Counted from the stretch's first letter, positions 1 through 8,221 are shown. The stretch is 57,573 nt of DNA from CAUJGP01 sp964612425 (GCA_964612425.1 CAZTDX010000015.1:1-57573); one strand, 5' to 3'. Numbers and translations: made by a program. Notes: generated from the letters alone by a model not told the origin.

Positions 1-498
1 GCTCCGTTGGTACAAAAGTATGAAACTGGGTGGTACATTTTGGTGAAATCGAGCAGATAGATTCTTAATTGTTCTCAACTCTGGGATTAACAATGCAGTA
101 TGTATTGCCGCAAAATGCCAAGTACTAAAATATTTTGCTTGAGATTCAGAGTCCATTCTAACTTCACTTCCGATTCTCGCTTTCACTAAGTTTCTCAACT
201 CAACAATCGAGTTGACTTGCCTCTCGAAGACTTGCCTTAACTCTCCGGTTCCCGCCCGTTCTAAATGATTCAGCAAAATAAAAAACTCTGCTTCCTGCTG
301 AGAAAATTCGAATACTCCCCTAAGACGAATACATTGTTCAGCGCTCAAATGAGCATTCCCATTTAAAACCTGGCTTACATAAGCTGTTTGTGTTTCGGTA
401 TACTTTGCTATGAGTTTTTTAGATCCGTGCCCTTTGGCCTGGACCCAATCCATCAAATAAGTCTTATATTCTCTGTATTCAAATATATTTGCTTTCAT
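1..498 (-). CDS. TIGR02147-type regulator, N-terminal 166 residues (cut by window edge)
   Basis: The leftward frame opens with ATG at 498 (MKANIFEYREYKTYLMDW) and stays open to base 1, so the C-terminal part lies outside the window. The first 70 residues read as a helix-turn-helix of the TIGR02147 type: a short Y-R-x-YL-DW start, then a segment ending in a V-S-Q-V-L-N-G recognition-helix pattern. A Q-Q-E-AEFF-LL-HLERA linker and a W-H-F-A-AIHTALLIPEL segment follow, as in the second copy at 16.4-17.2 kb, which has W-Y-W-S-AIHIL at the same place. The family is known mainly from Bdellovibrio and Fibrobacter relatives; its ligands are not established. It diverges from a secreted protein gene that starts 125 bases away, which suggests it controls that gene. 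Confidence 0.85.
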   Translation of the reverse strand, partial: MKANIFEYREYKTYLMDWVQAKGHGSKKLIAKYTETQTAYVSQVLNGNAHLSAEQCIRLRGVFEFSQQEAEFFILLNHLERAGTGELRQVFERQVNSIVELRNLVKARIGSEVRMDSESQAKYFSTWHFAAIHTALLIPELRTIKNLSARFHQNVPPSFILLYQRS

Positions 499-501
499 AA
501 C

Positions 502-540
502 TAAATATTAATTATAAATTAATTTTATTTGAAATATTTA
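502..540. promoter_or_regulatory. Palindromic AT-rich region between the divergent regulator and secreted-protein genes
   Basis: TTAATT-ATA-AATTAA is a perfect inverted repeat at 508-522. A wider pair, TAAATATT (502-509) and AATATTTA (533-540), encloses it. It lies just upstream of the TIGR02147-type regulator start. Such palindromes can arise by chance in AT-rich DNA, so an operator role is only inferred from position and from the similar arrangement (3-base spacer) in the second module. Confidence 0.35.
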
Positions 541-622
541 ATTAAATTTATCTTTAAAACACCCGCCATAAGTATTAAATTGACGCTACGCGATGATTTC
601 GTGTATAACAAAAGGAGACACT

Positions 623-1849
623 ATGAAACATTTACAAAAACAAACGATGACCGCTTTTTTAGCTATCTCGTTATTCTATTCGATTTTTACTTTTGCCAAC
701 GATGGAGGCGGAGTGAGCGGAAGCGGAAACGTAGTCCGTTGCGCTGAGCTCAATAGTTCGGGGCAAAAAGTTTATAAATACCAGCTGTTGGATTACTACG
801 ATGCAGTGAAACCCAATGGATATGATTTTACCATTGATTTAGGCCCCGATAAGTCCTACGAAAAAAAAATAGACTATGTATTAAACAGACTCTCTGCAAT
901 TGATCCCTATCGCACTGAGCTTTACAGGAAGCTCTCTGAAAGTTTTTTCAAAGAATCTTTTAGAAACACAGAGGGGCATGCCGCCACACGCTCAACCGAC
1001 CTCGGAAGCGGATATATTTTACCAAAAAATTGCAAAATTATTCGCGTAGTAATTCAAAAATCAGAAGAGGAGATGGCACTAAGTGGCTCTATTTACAAAT
1101 ATGAAATTGTCGAATCTGTTTGGAGAGAGTTAGATCAGGAAACAATCGCTGGTTTGATTTTACATGAAATCGCCTATAGAGAAGTCTTTTCACAAGGCGC
1201 GAAATCTTCGCTGCAAATTCGTCGTTATGTCGGCTTGATTTCGTCTAAAGATATTACCGCAGCCAATTACCCTTTAGAAATTTTAAAGTCTGGTCTCATG
1301 TTTTGGGGAAAGAGTGTGACTCCAGAGAATGGCTTTGATAATTATAAAAAGGCTGCTCTTTTAGGGCGAGTGGCTACTAACTTTGTAAAGTACAACGACA
1401 TCGGGAATTCCAAATCAGTAAAGCTTTGGAATCTTGAATCTTACATTGATTTTAAAATTAATAAGGACATCATTAGCTGTAGTAACTTTGACTACAGTGA
1501 CTATTCAAACTCGACAGCTCCCTATCTTTTTGATCTTTTCTCTAAACTTACGAGCACCGGCCTAAGCATTGCTGATCTTGAAAGAGGAGCAGTTTTAAGG
1601 TTTTTAAATTGTAAGGGATCACTGACTATTGATAGTAAAATGTTTAAAAATCCAAATTCAACTTTTTCCCTAACAGGAAATATTCAATCTTTTGAAAAAG
1701 CTGAGGGATTTTCTTATAATGATCCTATCTTTCTACTTGGTGGCAATTTTTTTCAAAACTTTTATGTAATAAAAGGTGTCATCGATGGAGTTGATGTTTC
1801 AGGCAAATTGTGCAATTACTCTTCAAAAGAGGGAATCAACTGTAAGTAG
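623..1849 (+). CDS. Secreted protein with GGGxSGSG N-terminus and a degenerate HExxH-like motif
   Basis: 408 residues from the ATG at 623, chosen because AAAGGAG lies at 610-616 just upstream. A signal peptide (basic start, hydrophobic core, ending near TFA-ND) is followed at once by DGGGVSGSGN. A segment I-A-G-L-I-L-H181-E182-I-A-Y185-R looks like a zinc-protease helix in which the second histidine of HExxH is tyrosine, so catalytic metal binding is doubtful. The middle has several lysine/tyrosine-rich stretches, and three cysteines near the C-terminus could form disulfides in the periplasm or outside the cell. It diverges from a TIGR02147-type regulator and shares its N-terminal glycine-serine motif with the protein at 17.4 kb, which is also paired with such a regulator. 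Function unknown. Confidence 0.85.
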   Translation: MKHLQKQTMTAFLAISLFYSIFTFANDGGGVSGSGNVVRCAELNSSGQKVYKYQLLDYYDAVKPNGYDFTIDLGPDKSYEKKIDYVLNRLSAIDPYRTELYRKLSESFFKESFRNTEGHAATRSTDLGSGYILPKNCKIIRVVIQKSEEEMALSGSIYKYEIVESVWRELDQETIAGLILHEIAYREVFSQGAKSSLQIRRYVGLISSKDITAANYPLEILKSGLMFWGKSVTPENGFDNYKKAALLGRVATNFVKYNDIGNSKSVKLWNLESYIDFKINKDIISCSNFDYSDYSNSTAPYLFDLFSKLTSTGLSIADLERGAVLRFLNCKGSLTIDSKMFKNPNSTFSLTGNIQSFEKAEGFSYNDPIFLLGGNFFQNFYVIKGVIDGVDVSGKLCNYSSKEGINCK

Positions 1850-1862
1850 AGCTTTAAATAAC

Positions 1863-1900
1863 ATTTCACTACAGTGATTATTGAGTCTCTGTAGTGAAAT
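1863..1900. terminator. Hairpin between convergent genes, probable bidirectional terminator
   Basis: ATTTCACTACAG (1863-1874) and CTGTAGTGAAAT (1889-1900) form a perfect 12-bp stem with a 14-base loop, starting 14 bases after the stop of the secreted-protein gene and followed by a pyrimidine-rich stretch. The next gene to the right is transcribed towards it, so it may serve both. The remaining bases to 2088 hold no gene that I can support. Confidence 0.7.
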
Positions 1901-2088
1901 TCCTCTATTCATCACAAATCAACAGGTCAACCATTTTTGAGATCGCTTCTTTAAGGCCCTAAACCAACCACTAAAAATTAAGTGGCTCGACGTGCCGCTG
2001 ATAAGAAAATCTATACATATATTTAGCGCGCGATTGGTATGTGGGGCTTGCGTTTCAAAGCCATTCGCAACACCCTTTTGCATGGTCC

Positions 2089-2754
2089 TTATAGCGAACG
2101 AGGTTTCTTTTTATTCAGCGGCGGAATGGGTAATTTAAATTCACAGGTTTCATGGGGCTCTTTGCGAATTGTAGCACTGCCCACAGGCGAGCTTAGGACA
2201 CGGGAAATCAAGCGCCGTTCGAGCTGACAGGGTTTTTCAGTGATACTGGCTGCTGCTTCGATCGGACAGTGGCATTCCTGCAATGAAACTTGTGAGCCGT
2301 GGCGAGATACTCGCGACCGCGGCATGAAGCCTTCCTTTTCTAACTCGTCTTTGAGAACTTCCAGGCGCGTTTCAAAATCATCTTTCCTTTTTTTTAGTAG
2401 ACGCTCCTGAATGGCATCAAATCTCTGCTGCCAATAGTTTTCGAAAAAGTCATTAACGATTTGTTCATGACCAGAATCGATTAGAAACTTCAGAAGTGAA
2501 CTCAATAGCTCCGCATCTTTTGAAGGAAAAAGCCTGCCGGCAGCTGACGTTAGCTGGAAAACCAATCGCGGACGTCCCCGCTCAGAGGGTTGAAAGCTCC
2601 GTACTACCAAGCCTCGTTTTTCCAAAGACAAAAGAGTTCTTCGCACCGCCGTTTTGGCAAGTCTCAGGATAGAAGTCAGATCATCCACGGAAAGAGAGCC
2701 TTTTTTCTTTAATTGCGCCAATATTTTGTCCTGTTGGTCTGATAAAAGCTTCAT
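2089..2754 (-). CDS. SufR-like winged-helix regulator with a C-terminal cysteine cluster
   Basis: 221 residues. Residues 1-75 form a winged helix: a first helix with DQQDKILAQL, the SVDDL...AVRRTLLSLEKRGLVV helix-turn-helix, and a basic wing ERGRPRLVF. The middle is helical. The C-terminal part has four cysteines, C161, C163, C176 and C204, in the order CxC-x12-C-x27-C with a C-x-L-E-x-x-L pattern after the third, resembling the iron-sulfur binding end of SufR-type regulators. Those proteins sense Fe-S cluster state or reactive nitrogen or oxygen. It diverges from a hemerythrin gene 101 bases away, so control of that gene in response to redox or nitrosative stress is a reasonable inference. 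The local DNA looks richer in GC than its surroundings. Confidence 0.75.
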   Translation of the reverse strand: MKLLSDQQDKILAQLKKKGSLSVDDLTSILRLAKTAVRRTLLSLEKRGLVVRSFQPSERGRPRLVFQLTSAAGRLFPSKDAELLSSLLKFLIDSGHEQIVNDFFENYWQQRFDAIQERLLKKRKDDFETRLEVLKDELEKEGFMPRSRVSRHGSQVSLQECHCPIEAAASITEKPCQLERRLISRVLSSPVGSATIRKEPHETCEFKLPIPPLNKKKPRSL

Positions 2755-2786
2755 TTCTAAATTCTACAACATTTGTCGGATTAAAA

Positions 2787-2800
2787 ACACATAATTGTGT
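2787..2800. promoter_or_regulatory. Inverted repeat ACACA-TAAT-TGTGT, candidate operator
   Basis: It lies in the 101-base divergent interval between the SufR-like regulator and the hemerythrin gene, and is the clearest dyad there. Control of both genes by the regulator is inferred from position only. Confidence 0.4.
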
Positions 2801-2855
2801 CTAAAATAGAAAATCTAGTTATAGCGCGATATTATTTGCAGAGGGAGGTATTTGT

Positions 2856-3308
2856 ATGGAAGCAAATCAGCAATATATTTCAAGAATTCAAATTATCAAC
2901 TATGACTGTGGATTGATCATGGAGGCGATAAGGCGACTTATCGATGGCACTTGGCTGTTGAATGACGAAGACCGGTCGTATTCTTGGGAACTCTTTCCGA
3001 AAGTCCGGGATTCATTAATAGAGCATGTTCGATTTGAGGAAGAAGTCGTTTTCCCAACACTTCCCTTGGCAGAGCAAGCGCGCCACCGCGCCGATCATCG
3101 TCGCTTACAAGCCCAGCTATGGTCGGTTGAGCGAGCTTTGACTGAAATGAAAGCCGAGTACTTCCATGACCTCCTTGGGGAGCTTCAAGTGATGCTTTAC
3201 GCGCACCACAATGATTTTGCACCCGTGTTAAGGGATGGCGGCGCTTGTTGCGGCTCATGCAATGCTGAAGAAAATATTTTGGCGCGTGCACAGCTCAAGA
3301 ATTTATAG
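2856..3308 (+). CDS. Hemerythrin-like di-iron protein with C-terminal CCGSC
   Basis: 150 residues, cytoplasmic, four-helix hemerythrin layout. Candidate iron ligands appear in H-V-R-F-E-E-E (second helix), H-R-A-D-H-R-R (third) and A-H-H-N-D-F (fourth). Such proteins bind O2 or NO, or take part in repair of damaged iron-sulfur centres (YtfE group). The tail after the last helix carries CCGSC, unusual for a plain hemerythrin and able to form a disulfide or bind metal. A good GGGAGG site precedes the ATG. The divergent gene encodes a cysteine-bearing SufR-like regulator, which supports a role in nitrosative or oxidative stress. The region from about 2.1 to 3.3 kb looks richer in GC than its neighbours. 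Confidence 0.8.
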   Translation: MEANQQYISRIQIINYDCGLIMEAIRRLIDGTWLLNDEDRSYSWELFPKVRDSLIEHVRFEEEVVFPTLPLAEQARHRADHRRLQAQLWSVERALTEMKAEYFHDLLGELQVMLYAHHNDFAPVLRDGGACCGSCNAEENILARAQLKNL

Positions 3309-3483
3309 AAGATGATGTACATTCTACAGTATTGAGAAATAATCGATCATAAATAATTTTTGTTTCATTGATCAAAACATGAAACTTCGCTATAAAAGCT
3401 TTTAGTTTAAGCCTATCCATTATGTTTTGCAAAATAATGAAAAGTAAGATAAGTAACTATTTCTACCAATTTCAGGAGAATCT

Positions 3484-4005
3484 ATGGACGCACATTATTC
3501 TAAAGTGATGAAGGCCCGCGAAGAAGTTAAAGATTCAGGCGTTAAGCTTTACTTCGCCTACTCAGGTGTCTTGGATGCGGAAGCCTTTAATCAGTGGCGC
3601 ACAGAACACTCCTATCACTTTTTTGAACTTCCTGTAGGCCGATTAGCGAAAGCTGAAAATATCGATTTAATTTTTGATTTTCCTTCTCGTTGGTGGGGAG
3701 GTCGTGTGGCTGGACTGACTGACAAGCCGGGTGCTCACATTTATGGTTTGGTATTTGAAATACCCGCAAATAATTGGCCTGTCGTTCAGCACAAGGAAGG
3801 TGTCGTTACTGGTATGTCCATTGAAAGAGAAATACCTGTAATTGTTGATGGTAAAACTATTCTTGCGACGGCATTTACTACAAACCCCTCACGCTCAAGT
3901 CTTCAGGGCCCTATTAGTCATAACTACATTGAAGCTTTAGTACGAGGAGCCACGCTCTCAAAACTTCCAGAAGATTATATTAATAGCTTGAAAAATTACA
4001 ACTAA
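3484..4005 (+). CDS. Gamma-glutamylcyclotransferase-like protein
   Basis: 173 residues with no signal peptide. The segment LYFAYSGVLDAEAFNQW matches the nucleotide-binding-like loop that opens the GGCT/AIG2 fold (normally YFAYGSNL or close). Further parts, HIYGLVFEIP and the V-T-G-M-S-I-E-R-E segment, fit the barrel and its acidic catalytic region. Family members release 5-oxoproline from gamma-glutamyl peptides or amines; the substrate here is unknown. AGGAGA lies 6 bases before the ATG. It is a single gene: the next gene is convergent and the previous one belongs to the hemerythrin pair. The 175 bases upstream hold no other gene. Confidence 0.65.
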   Translation: MDAHYSKVMKAREEVKDSGVKLYFAYSGVLDAEAFNQWRTEHSYHFFELPVGRLAKAENIDLIFDFPSRWWGGRVAGLTDKPGAHIYGLVFEIPANNWPVVQHKEGVVTGMSIEREIPVIVDGKTILATAFTTNPSRSSLQGPISHNYIEALVRGATLSKLPEDYINSLKNYN

Positions 4006-4066
4006 CTCTCCTCCCATGGCCCAATCATACTGAGAGGCTGACCCAGCCATGCGATCCCAATTCTGT

Positions 4067-4789
4067 TTATGTTAAACGCTCCTTGATTAAAATATCCCAA
4101 TTGGTTAAATGCTCTTTAATTTGAAGCATTTTATTTCCCTGCCATTCTAAAAGATTTTCAGATTTAATTTCAAAATCAAACTTTTCTAGTTTATTAAAAG
4201 ATTCACACTCAAGAACTACAGCCCAAAAGGGAAAGTCCTTTCTTGATTCCATGCTTTCAAAGATTCCATCGCCTGGCATCCCCTTGATGATTTTTACTCC
4301 ATCATCCAGAACCCATCCCACTGTATCATTGGGTATCCCTAAAAAACTTTCCCATTCTTTTGCTTCAAGGGCGTTGAGACCCAAGTAAATTCCAAAAATA
4401 TTTTGAATCCCATTTTCATGCATTAATGATAACGCCCTCATGGCCTTGTCGCTTTGAATCTCAATAGGTATTGAACCCACGCTGAAACTTTGTTTGTTTT
4501 GACCAAAAAAGGATAAGCCAGGACGTAAAAGCTCTCGGCCCTTTTCCGATTTCAACTTTTGATTTTCACTTTGATTTCTTAAAAAGGATTCCTCATCTTG
4601 GATTTCAATAAAATCTAAAGATATTGGGCTTCGAGTAGGAGAAGGAACAAAGAGCGATTGGATCAACTCTCCGTGACTTTCATCAGAAACTTCAACACCT
4701 TTTGAAAACCCCTTTGTCGTCAACGACTCATAGGGAAAAGGAGTAAATACATATTGCCAGCAACGAGCGAGTGCGAGTTTGTTTATCAT
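4067..4789 (-). CDS. Uncharacterised 240-residue cytoplasmic protein
   Basis: I do not recognise the family. The protein starts at an ATG (MINKLALARCWQY), has no signal peptide or membrane segment, and is mixed alpha/beta with a charged central stretch of E, S, K and Q around residues 85-110. A segment VGWVLDDGVKIIKGMPGDG near residue 175 is rich in G and D, but no catalytic motif is evident. It ends 61 bases from the convergent cyclotransferase-like gene and diverges from the nucleosidase gene. It reads as a genuine gene because its composition is normal throughout and no longer frame competes. Confidence 0.6.
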   Translation of the reverse strand: MINKLALARCWQYVFTPFPYESLTTKGFSKGVEVSDESHGELIQSLFVPSPTRSPISLDFIEIQDEESFLRNQSENQKLKSEKGRELLRPGLSFFGQNKQSFSVGSIPIEIQSDKAMRALSLMHENGIQNIFGIYLGLNALEAKEWESFLGIPNDTVGWVLDDGVKIIKGMPGDGIFESMESRKDFPFWAVVLECESFNKLEKFDFEIKSENLLEWQGNKMLQIKEHLTNWDILIKERLT

Positions 4790-4892
4790 AAATAAACGTT
4801 ATAAGGATTAAATCGAAATATCAAGGGTTCAAATTTCAAACGGAATACTTGTTGCTTGCCGTACTATCAAAGTTGTTATAACTCCGTAGACT

Positions 4893-5573
4893 ATGAATAT
4901 GACCTTAATTGTATGCCCCTTAAAAAAAGAATTGTCGTTTTTAATTGAAGGCTTTGCAAAATTAAAGGTTCGATTTGAAGTCGAAACTAATCATAAATTA
5001 GTGACCCATAAAAACCATGAACTCGGCATCATTTTGGCGGTGGGTGGTCATGGCAAAACTCAATTTGGAATTCAAACCCAATATTTAATTCACCATCACC
5101 CTGAAATTCAATCCATTATAGCGACTGGAGCTGCAGGAGGTTTACACCCAGACTTGTCTATTGGCGATCTTTTGGTCGGAGAACAAATCATCGAGCACGA
5201 TTTTAAAGAGAGCTTTAATCCTCATCGTAAAAAGCCAATATTTTTAACCTCTCCTGAGTTGGTTGCTAAAGCTAAAGTTGTTGCCGAAACTATTTCACCA
5301 TTTAAAGTTCACTTCGGGGCAATTGCTAGTGGCGATGAGGATATTATTGACTTTAAAAGAGCCTCCGAACTCATCTTGGAAACTCAAGCCAAAGCCGTAG
5401 CTTGGGAAGGAAGTGGCGGCGCGCGTGCTGCTGTTTTTAACTCCACTCCTTACTTAGAAATTAGAGCGATCACCGACAATGCAAGAGACTCGGTGAGTGA
5501 GTCTTTCTTAAAAAATTTGCAACCCTGCATGCATAATGCAGCCTTCGTTATTAAACATATTTTATCTACTTAA
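4893..5573 (+). CDS. Nucleoside phosphorylase/nucleosidase (MTA/SAH or futalosine nucleosidase-like)
   Basis: 226 residues of the PNP/UDP phosphorylase superfamily. The glycine-rich strand ATGAAGGLHPDLSIGDLLVG, the E-G motif in VAWEGSGGARAA (counterpart of the catalytic M-E-G/M-E-A region) and A-I-T-D-N-A near the C-terminus (the S-D-x-A aspartate that protonates the base) are all present. The likely reaction is N-glycosidic cleavage of 5'-methylthioadenosine, S-adenosylhomocysteine or a related nucleoside; the sequence does not settle which. ATG at 4893 or 4899 could start it. It stands alone, with the next gene converging 3 bases from its stop. Confidence 0.75.
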   Translation: MNMTLIVCPLKKELSFLIEGFAKLKVRFEVETNHKLVTHKNHELGIILAVGGHGKTQFGIQTQYLIHHHPEIQSIIATGAAGGLHPDLSIGDLLVGEQIIEHDFKESFNPHRKKPIFLTSPELVAKAKVVAETISPFKVHFGAIASGDEDIIDFKRASELILETQAKAVAWEGSGGARAAVFNSTPYLEIRAITDNARDSVSESFLKNLQPCMHNAAFVIKHILST

Positions 5574-5575
5574 TT

Positions 5576-5959
5576 TTATACCAAATAAATAATGTTTGCA
5601 CGACATCCAAAGCAATACACTTTACACTGAGTATCGCCTAAAGATTGAAAGACCTTTTTTTCCTTGATGGGAGATTGACACTGGGGGCACATTTGATGGG
5701 TTAAATCCACATAAGAAACTTGCCTCAATCGCCAAAAAAAATTCACTACAGAGAAGATCAAAAACGCTGGCACTAAAACAAAATGAATCACAGGCAACAA
5801 AATGGAAAGTAGCCCTAAAGCAAAAAAGAATAAAAACCCCTTCAGCGCCCTTATAACCCTCATCTTAAAATTAAACTGTCCATGAGGGATGTCTTTTTCG
5901 ATAATGGTACCATCATTTAATTGAACTTTAATCACAACTTTATACTCCTGAGGTTCCAT
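5576..5959 (-). CDS. Small membrane protein with C-terminal zinc ribbon
   Basis: 127 residues from the ATG at 5959 (MEPQEYKVVIKVQL); an upstream in-frame start would lengthen the overlap with the ClC gene. A short beta-like N-terminal part is followed by a hydrophobic hairpin (about residues 40-80, FLFFFALGLLSILLP then VLVPAFLIFSVVNFF) and a cytoplasmic tail with CPQC and CFGC pairs that could bind zinc. The start overlaps the end of the ClC gene by 20 bases, so the two are probably co-transcribed and translationally coupled. Function unknown; an accessory role to the ClC protein is possible but inferred from position only. Confidence 0.65.
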   Translation of the reverse strand: MEPQEYKVVIKVQLNDGTIIEKDIPHGQFNFKMRVIRALKGFLFFFALGLLSILLPVIHFVLVPAFLIFSVVNFFWRLRQVSYVDLTHQMCPQCQSPIKEKKVFQSLGDTQCKVYCFGCRANIIYLV

Positions 5960-7253
5960 ACTCGCTGGGCACACGCACTCCACGACGTTCAATTTTTTCT
6001 GTCATAATTGAATGAGTCATTAAAAAGTGTGAGACTAAATAAGAAATAGAACAACCAATTAATAATGGAATAATGGTTGCTGGCTGCTGTGTGGATTCAA
6101 CAGCAAAAAGCACACTCGCAAGTAGACTTCTCGAGGCTCCCGCAAACACAGCGGCCATTCCAACCAAAGCAAATAAAGTGATGCTCACCTCAGGAACTCT
6201 CGCCTGAAGCCATCCTCCTAAGAGCATTCCACTCAAGGAGCCAACGGTGAGTAGTGGTGCTAATGTTCCTCCTGAGGTTCCTGAACTTAAAGCAATGGAC
6301 CAAGAAATAAACTTCCAAATAAGAAGTCCTAACGCCGCTGAAACGGTTATTTGATGGGTTAACGCTGCTTGAATATTTTGATAGCCAACACCCAAGCTTA
6401 AAGGTTCAATCAGGCCGATGAGTCCTACGAATAATCCACCGAGACTAGGCCACCACATCCAGTGAATCGGAATTTTTTCAAATTGATCTTCGAGGAAATA
6501 AATAATTTTTGTTGCAATGACAGCTAAAAATCCAAAAAAAACACAACCCGCCGAAAGCAGTAATATATTCTTCAAATCCAAACTAAAATTGATTGGAATT
6601 TCTAAAAATGGTTTTGAGTCTAAGAACTGATGCCTAAGTGTTGCGGCGATACCGGCCGCAATGGCAACAGGAATGAATGATTTAGCACTAAACTCAAATA
6701 ATAAAAGTTCAATCGCCAGAAGGACTGCTGAAAGTGGTGTACCAAAAATAGCAGACATTCCGGCCGCAGCACCACTGGCTAGTAAAATTTTTCGTTCTTT
6801 GGGTGTAATAAAGCTCAGTCGCCCCACAAAAGACCCCAACGCTCCACCCGTTGCAATGATGGGCCCCTCTGCTCCAAAAGGCCCTCCAGATCCAATGGAA
6901 ATGGCCGCCGACAAGGGTTTTAAAAATATAACCCTTCTTGGAATTCGACTTTCTTTTAAGAGAATATTTTCCATTGCCTCTGGAATTCCGTGCCCCCGAA
7001 TCGCCTTTGAACCAAAGCGAGCCATTAAACCGACAATCAATCCTCCAAGCACTGGTACAAAAATCGCAAGAAAACCTAAGTGATTCTCTCCCGGCACACT
7101 GGGTGAAAGGGAAAATTTTTGAAAATAAAATATGTTTGTAAAAAATGTTAATGCGAGTATGAGGAGCTTAGCTACGAGTGTGCTGGAAAATCCAATTCCT
7201 GTAGCCAAAAGTGATAAAATCAAAACGCGATCATTATATTTTAAAGTCTTCAT
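5940..7253 (-). CDS. clcA: ClC-family chloride channel or antiporter
   Basis: 437 residues, about ten hydrophobic helices and the ClC signature loops: GHGIPEA (residues 88-93), GSGGPFGAEGP (121-131) and GTSGGTLAPL. E129 in GAEGP is the gating glutamate. In the segment GTPLSAVLLAIELLL, E182 is present but the next residue, equivalent by eye to the internal proton glutamate E203 of the E. coli exchanger, is L183. Vertebrate ClC channels also have a hydrophobic residue there, so the protein may be a channel or an atypical exchanger. There are no C-terminal CBS domains. It is followed, with overlap, by a small zinc-ribbon membrane protein and lies 92 bases behind ctaB. Confidence 0.9.
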   Translation of the reverse strand: MKTLKYNDRVLILSLLATGIGFSSTLVAKLLILALTFFTNIFYFQKFSLSPSVPGENHLGFLAIFVPVLGGLIVGLMARFGSKAIRGHGIPEAMENILLKESRIPRRVIFLKPLSAAISIGSGGPFGAEGPIIATGGALGSFVGRLSFITPKERKILLASGAAAGMSAIFGTPLSAVLLAIELLLFEFSAKSFIPVAIAAGIAATLRHQFLDSKPFLEIPINFSLDLKNILLLSAGCVFFGFLAVIATKIIYFLEDQFEKIPIHWMWWPSLGGLFVGLIGLIEPLSLGVGYQNIQAALTHQITVSAALGLLIWKFISWSIALSSGTSGGTLAPLLTVGSLSGMLLGGWLQARVPEVSITLFALVGMAAVFAGASRSLLASVLFAVESTQQPATIIPLLIGCSISYLVSHFLMTHSIMTEKIERRGVRVPSEYGTSGV

Positions 7254-7345
7254 TTATAAGTTTATGACAAAGCGATTTTCAAAAGCCAAGGCCATGCGCA
7301 TCGAAACGGCGTGTCATAAATATAAACTAAATATATTTAATTTAA

Positions 7346-8221
7346 TTATTGATACACATTGAGAAGTTGTTTCCACTTATCAATGGCTGGAACAAATAAA
7401 AATGCGAGCATACTGAAATTGAGGCCTAAAAATAAGCCTAACCACTTCGATCCTTGTGAAGAGATGTATCGACGAAGTGAGATTAAAATAAAAAATACAA
7501 ACGGCAATATCAACCAAAGATAAATCCAACTAGTACGCAAAAATAGGGGTGCTGCACACGCCACAATCACATACAAAATAGTATAACCAATAATTTGTGA
7601 AAATGTTTTTTCAACCCCCAGAACCACAGGCAAAACCGGAAAGTTCCCCTTGGCGTAATCATCTTTGAATTTTATAGCCAGTATCCAGAAGTGCGGAATT
7701 TGCCATAAAAATAAAATTAAAAACAAATAAATGGAATCGCCACGATACCATGAGGGGTCGTTTGCAACATAGCCAATTGTTACTGGCAGCGCTCCTGGAA
7801 TCGCTCCCGGAATCGCACCAAATGCCCATTTTTTTTTCCAAATATAGACATACAAACCATTGTACATAATCACTGTTAAGAGGCCAAAAATAAAAGCCGC
7901 AGGTGAACTCCAATAGAGAAGGACTCCGCCTAAGATCAGGTGAAGAAGCGCAATGAATAAACCTTGAAGAGGAGTTAGTTTTCCAGAGGCAATAGGGCGC
8001 TGACTCGTCCGAATCATTTTTTGGTCCAACTCCCACTCTTGAACTTGATTAAGAGCTAAGCTACCTGAGCTTAAAAAATATAAGCCAAAAACTAAATAAA
8101 AAAAGTGGAGTACCTCAAAAGGCTTTTCAACAAGAAAAGAGGTTGCATAACCTGCAACCCCTGACAAAAGAACAAAAATAACAATACCAATTTTTATAAG
8201 ATCAAAATAAATTTTTATCAT
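7346..8221 (-). CDS. ctaB: Protoheme IX farnesyltransferase (heme O synthase)
   Basis: 291 residues from the ATG at 8221, with seven to nine membrane helices of the UbiA prenyltransferase fold. The first aspartate-rich motif reads NQVQEWELDQKMIRTSQRP (the N-x-x-x-D/E...M-x-R-T-x-x-R-P pattern of CyoE/CtaB), and the second region includes FKDDYAKGNFPVLPVV, typical of heme O synthases. It adds farnesyl to heme b to make heme O for the neighbouring caa3-type oxidase. It is on the same strand as the cox genes but is separated from coxD by a palindromic element, so it may be transcribed less or separately. No heme A synthase (ctaA) is seen in the window. Confidence 0.92.
   Translation of the reverse strand: MIKIYFDLIKIGIVIFVLLSGVAGYATSFLVEKPFEVLHFFYLVFGLYFLSSGSLALNQVQEWELDQKMIRTSQRPIASGKLTPLQGLFIALLHLILGGVLLYWSSPAAFIFGLLTVIMYNGLYVYIWKKKWAFGAIPGAIPGALPVTIGYVANDPSWYRGDSIYLFLILFLWQIPHFWILAIKFKDDYAKGNFPVLPVVLGVEKTFSQIIGYTILYVIVACAAPLFLRTSWIYLWLILPFVFFILISLRRYISSQGSKWLGLFLGLNFSMLAFLFVPAIDKWKQLLNVYQ

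Noticed and set aside
580..609. TTGACG and TATAAC with an 18-base spacer, resembling a promoter for the secreted-protein gene at 623
   Set aside because: Transcription would begin near 616, inside or after the AAAGGAG ribosome binding site, so it could not drive this start.
1864..2088. Possible riboswitch or small RNA between the secreted protein and the SufR-like gene
   Set aside because: Beyond the terminator hairpin no conserved riboswitch core could be recognised, and both neighbours point towards the interval.
6661..7083. 140-residue + strand frame with many prolines
   Set aside because: It lies wholly opposite the ClC gene, whose motifs are unmistakable.
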